Below are positions 5,489 through 5,795 of a DNA stretch of 5,795 bases, one piece after another. Each line of letters begins with the position of its first letter. The stretch's first letter is position 1. Under the pieces are notes generated by a model. That model saw only the letters and a list, made by a program, of their open reading frames with translations, was not told the DNA's origin and did no database searches. Both the position numbers and the translations under genes were made by a program. The stretch is from Zymomonas sp. (GTDB lineage: Bacteria > Pseudomonadota > Alphaproteobacteria > Sphingomonadales > Sphingomonadaceae): positions 1 to 5,795 of the forward strand of contig JAIYAJ010000515.1 in assembly GCA_027489105.1 (NCBI GenBank), read 5' to 3'.

Positions 5489-5704
5489 ATGCCCGACGAA
5501 ACCACAGAGCGGCTCGACCGGCTTCAGGCCGAGGTCAGCGAATTGCGCGACATGGCCCTGATGCAGGTCGCGATCTTGCAAATCATCGCGATGAAGCTTG
5601 GGATCGCGCCAGCTGACTATCAGGGCCTGAGCCCGATCCCGATCCCGACGCCGTTCGACGTCGAGGATGCGTTCAAGGCGAAGGATCAGGCGGCCGGGTT
5701 GTAA
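5489..5704 (+). CDS. Small coiled-coil hypothetical protein on the opposite strand (71 aa)
   Basis: This is the only supported gene on the plus strand. The 71-aa product has an acidic amphipathic helix with leucines at heptad-like spacing (TERLDRLQAEVSELRDM, 6-22), then a hydrophobic helix (ALMQVAILQIIAMKLGI, 23-39), a Pro-Ile-Pro-Ile-Pro-Thr-Pro linker (49-55) and a charged tail. Sixty of 71 codons end in G or C, and the composition is protein-like, unlike the Arg/His/Pro-rich frame opposite it. It fills a 243-base gap between the tail tube stop and the 59-aa gene where no convincing minus-strand frame exists, and overlaps the tube gene tail to tail by 19 bases. There is no good Shine-Dalgarno before the ATG; AGGAG at 5461-5465 instead suits an out-of-frame ATG at 5472. 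No family is recognised; it might be a small membrane-associated or oligomerising cargo protein. Confidence 0.6.
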   Translation: MPDETTERLDRLQAEVSELRDMALMQVAILQIIAMKLGIAPADYQGLSPIPIPTPFDVEDAFKAKDQAAGL

Positions 5705-5795
5705 GTGATGTCGTTGGGTTGCCAGCACCCGCAGAAGATCACCCACTCGCGCTCCGAGGCGTTGGCGCCATAAGCGACGCTCGGCTCCTTGGTGA
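5686..5795 (-). CDS. Probable tail tube protein, C-terminal end (partial, start outside window)
   Basis: Only the last 35 residues are visible, from Thr-Lys-Glu-Pro to the TGA at 5688-5686. The pattern TK-x-P, then YGANASEREWVIFCGCW, resembles the C-terminal end of tail tube proteins of the DUF3277/KPP10 structural protein type, where a conserved Tyr-Gly and Arg-Glu-Trp-x-Ile-x-Cys motif precedes the end. Tube proteins polymerise into the inner tail tube and normally lie just upstream of the chaperone genes, as here. The identification rests on a short fragment and on gene order; another structural protein is possible. Its 3' end overlaps the plus-strand 71-aa gene by 19 bases. Confidence 0.5.
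   Translation of the reverse strand, partial: TKEPSVAYGANASEREWVIFCGCWQPNDITYNPAA

Noticed and set aside
5441..5489. Promoter for the plus-strand 71-aa gene in the short divergent gap
   Set aside because: TTGATC at 5444-5449 could pass as a -35 element, but nothing like a -10 stands 16-18 bases downstream.
5204..5746. 180-aa minus-strand frame across the 5443-5685 gap
   Set aside because: Arg/His/Pro-rich and runs over the well-supported 59-aa and chaperone genes; the plus-strand 71-aa frame fits the gap better.
1..5795. CRISPR arrays, tRNA genes, insertion sequences, att sites and rho-independent terminators
   Set aside because: No repeat arrays, cloverleaf-like sequences, transposase frames or hairpins with T-runs were noticed by eye; gene gaps are too short to hold most of these.

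Overview
This window is the tail and baseplate module of a contractile-tailed bacteriophage, almost certainly dsDNA and either a prophage or a free phage genome. Nearly all genes read on the minus strand, so gene order runs from high to low coordinates. Base composition is GC-rich: 60-base lines counted by hand range from 57 to 75% GC, and codons mostly end in G or C. This suggests a high-GC proteobacterial host, perhaps an alphaproteobacterium, but nothing in the window fixes the host. No integrase, att site, tRNA or host gene is present, so lysogeny cannot be judged.

Layout in transcription order: C-terminal end of a likely tail tube protein (5795-5686, cut by the window edge); a 71-aa gene on the opposite strand (5489-5704); a 59-aa CxxC protein (5442-5263); tail assembly chaperone (5270-4881); a second chaperone frame (4884-4666), apparently joined to the first by a -1 ribosomal frameshift at a perfect T_TTT_TTC heptamer; a secreted 126-aa protein of unknown role (4608-4228); a short tape measure protein (4219-2708); a Dit-like baseplate protein (2711-2205); a baseplate plug protein (2202-1882); a baseplate hub protein (1885-1016); a Gp138-type membrane-puncturing spike (1013-309); and a gp25-like wedge protein (305 to beyond position 1).

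The genes form one tightly packed unit. Junctions include ATGA and GTGA overlaps, 2-8 bp gaps, and a stop codon embedded in the next ribosome binding site. The proteins act in sequence: chaperones coat the tape measure, tube polymerises around it, and the hub, plug and spike close the distal end, with gp25 starting the wedge and sheath nucleation. The set resembles the simple myophage baseplate described for cyanophage Pam3 (family recognition from memory). The tape measure length of 503 residues predicts a tail of roughly 75 nm by the usual 0.15 nm per residue rule.

The parts that are not standard tail machinery are the reverse-strand 71-aa gene, the 59-aa gene and the secreted protein. They sit as extra cargo on either side of the chaperone genes and are the best candidates for undescribed function. 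The clearest mechanistic signal is the predicted frameshift, which gives a 201-residue chaperone fusion.
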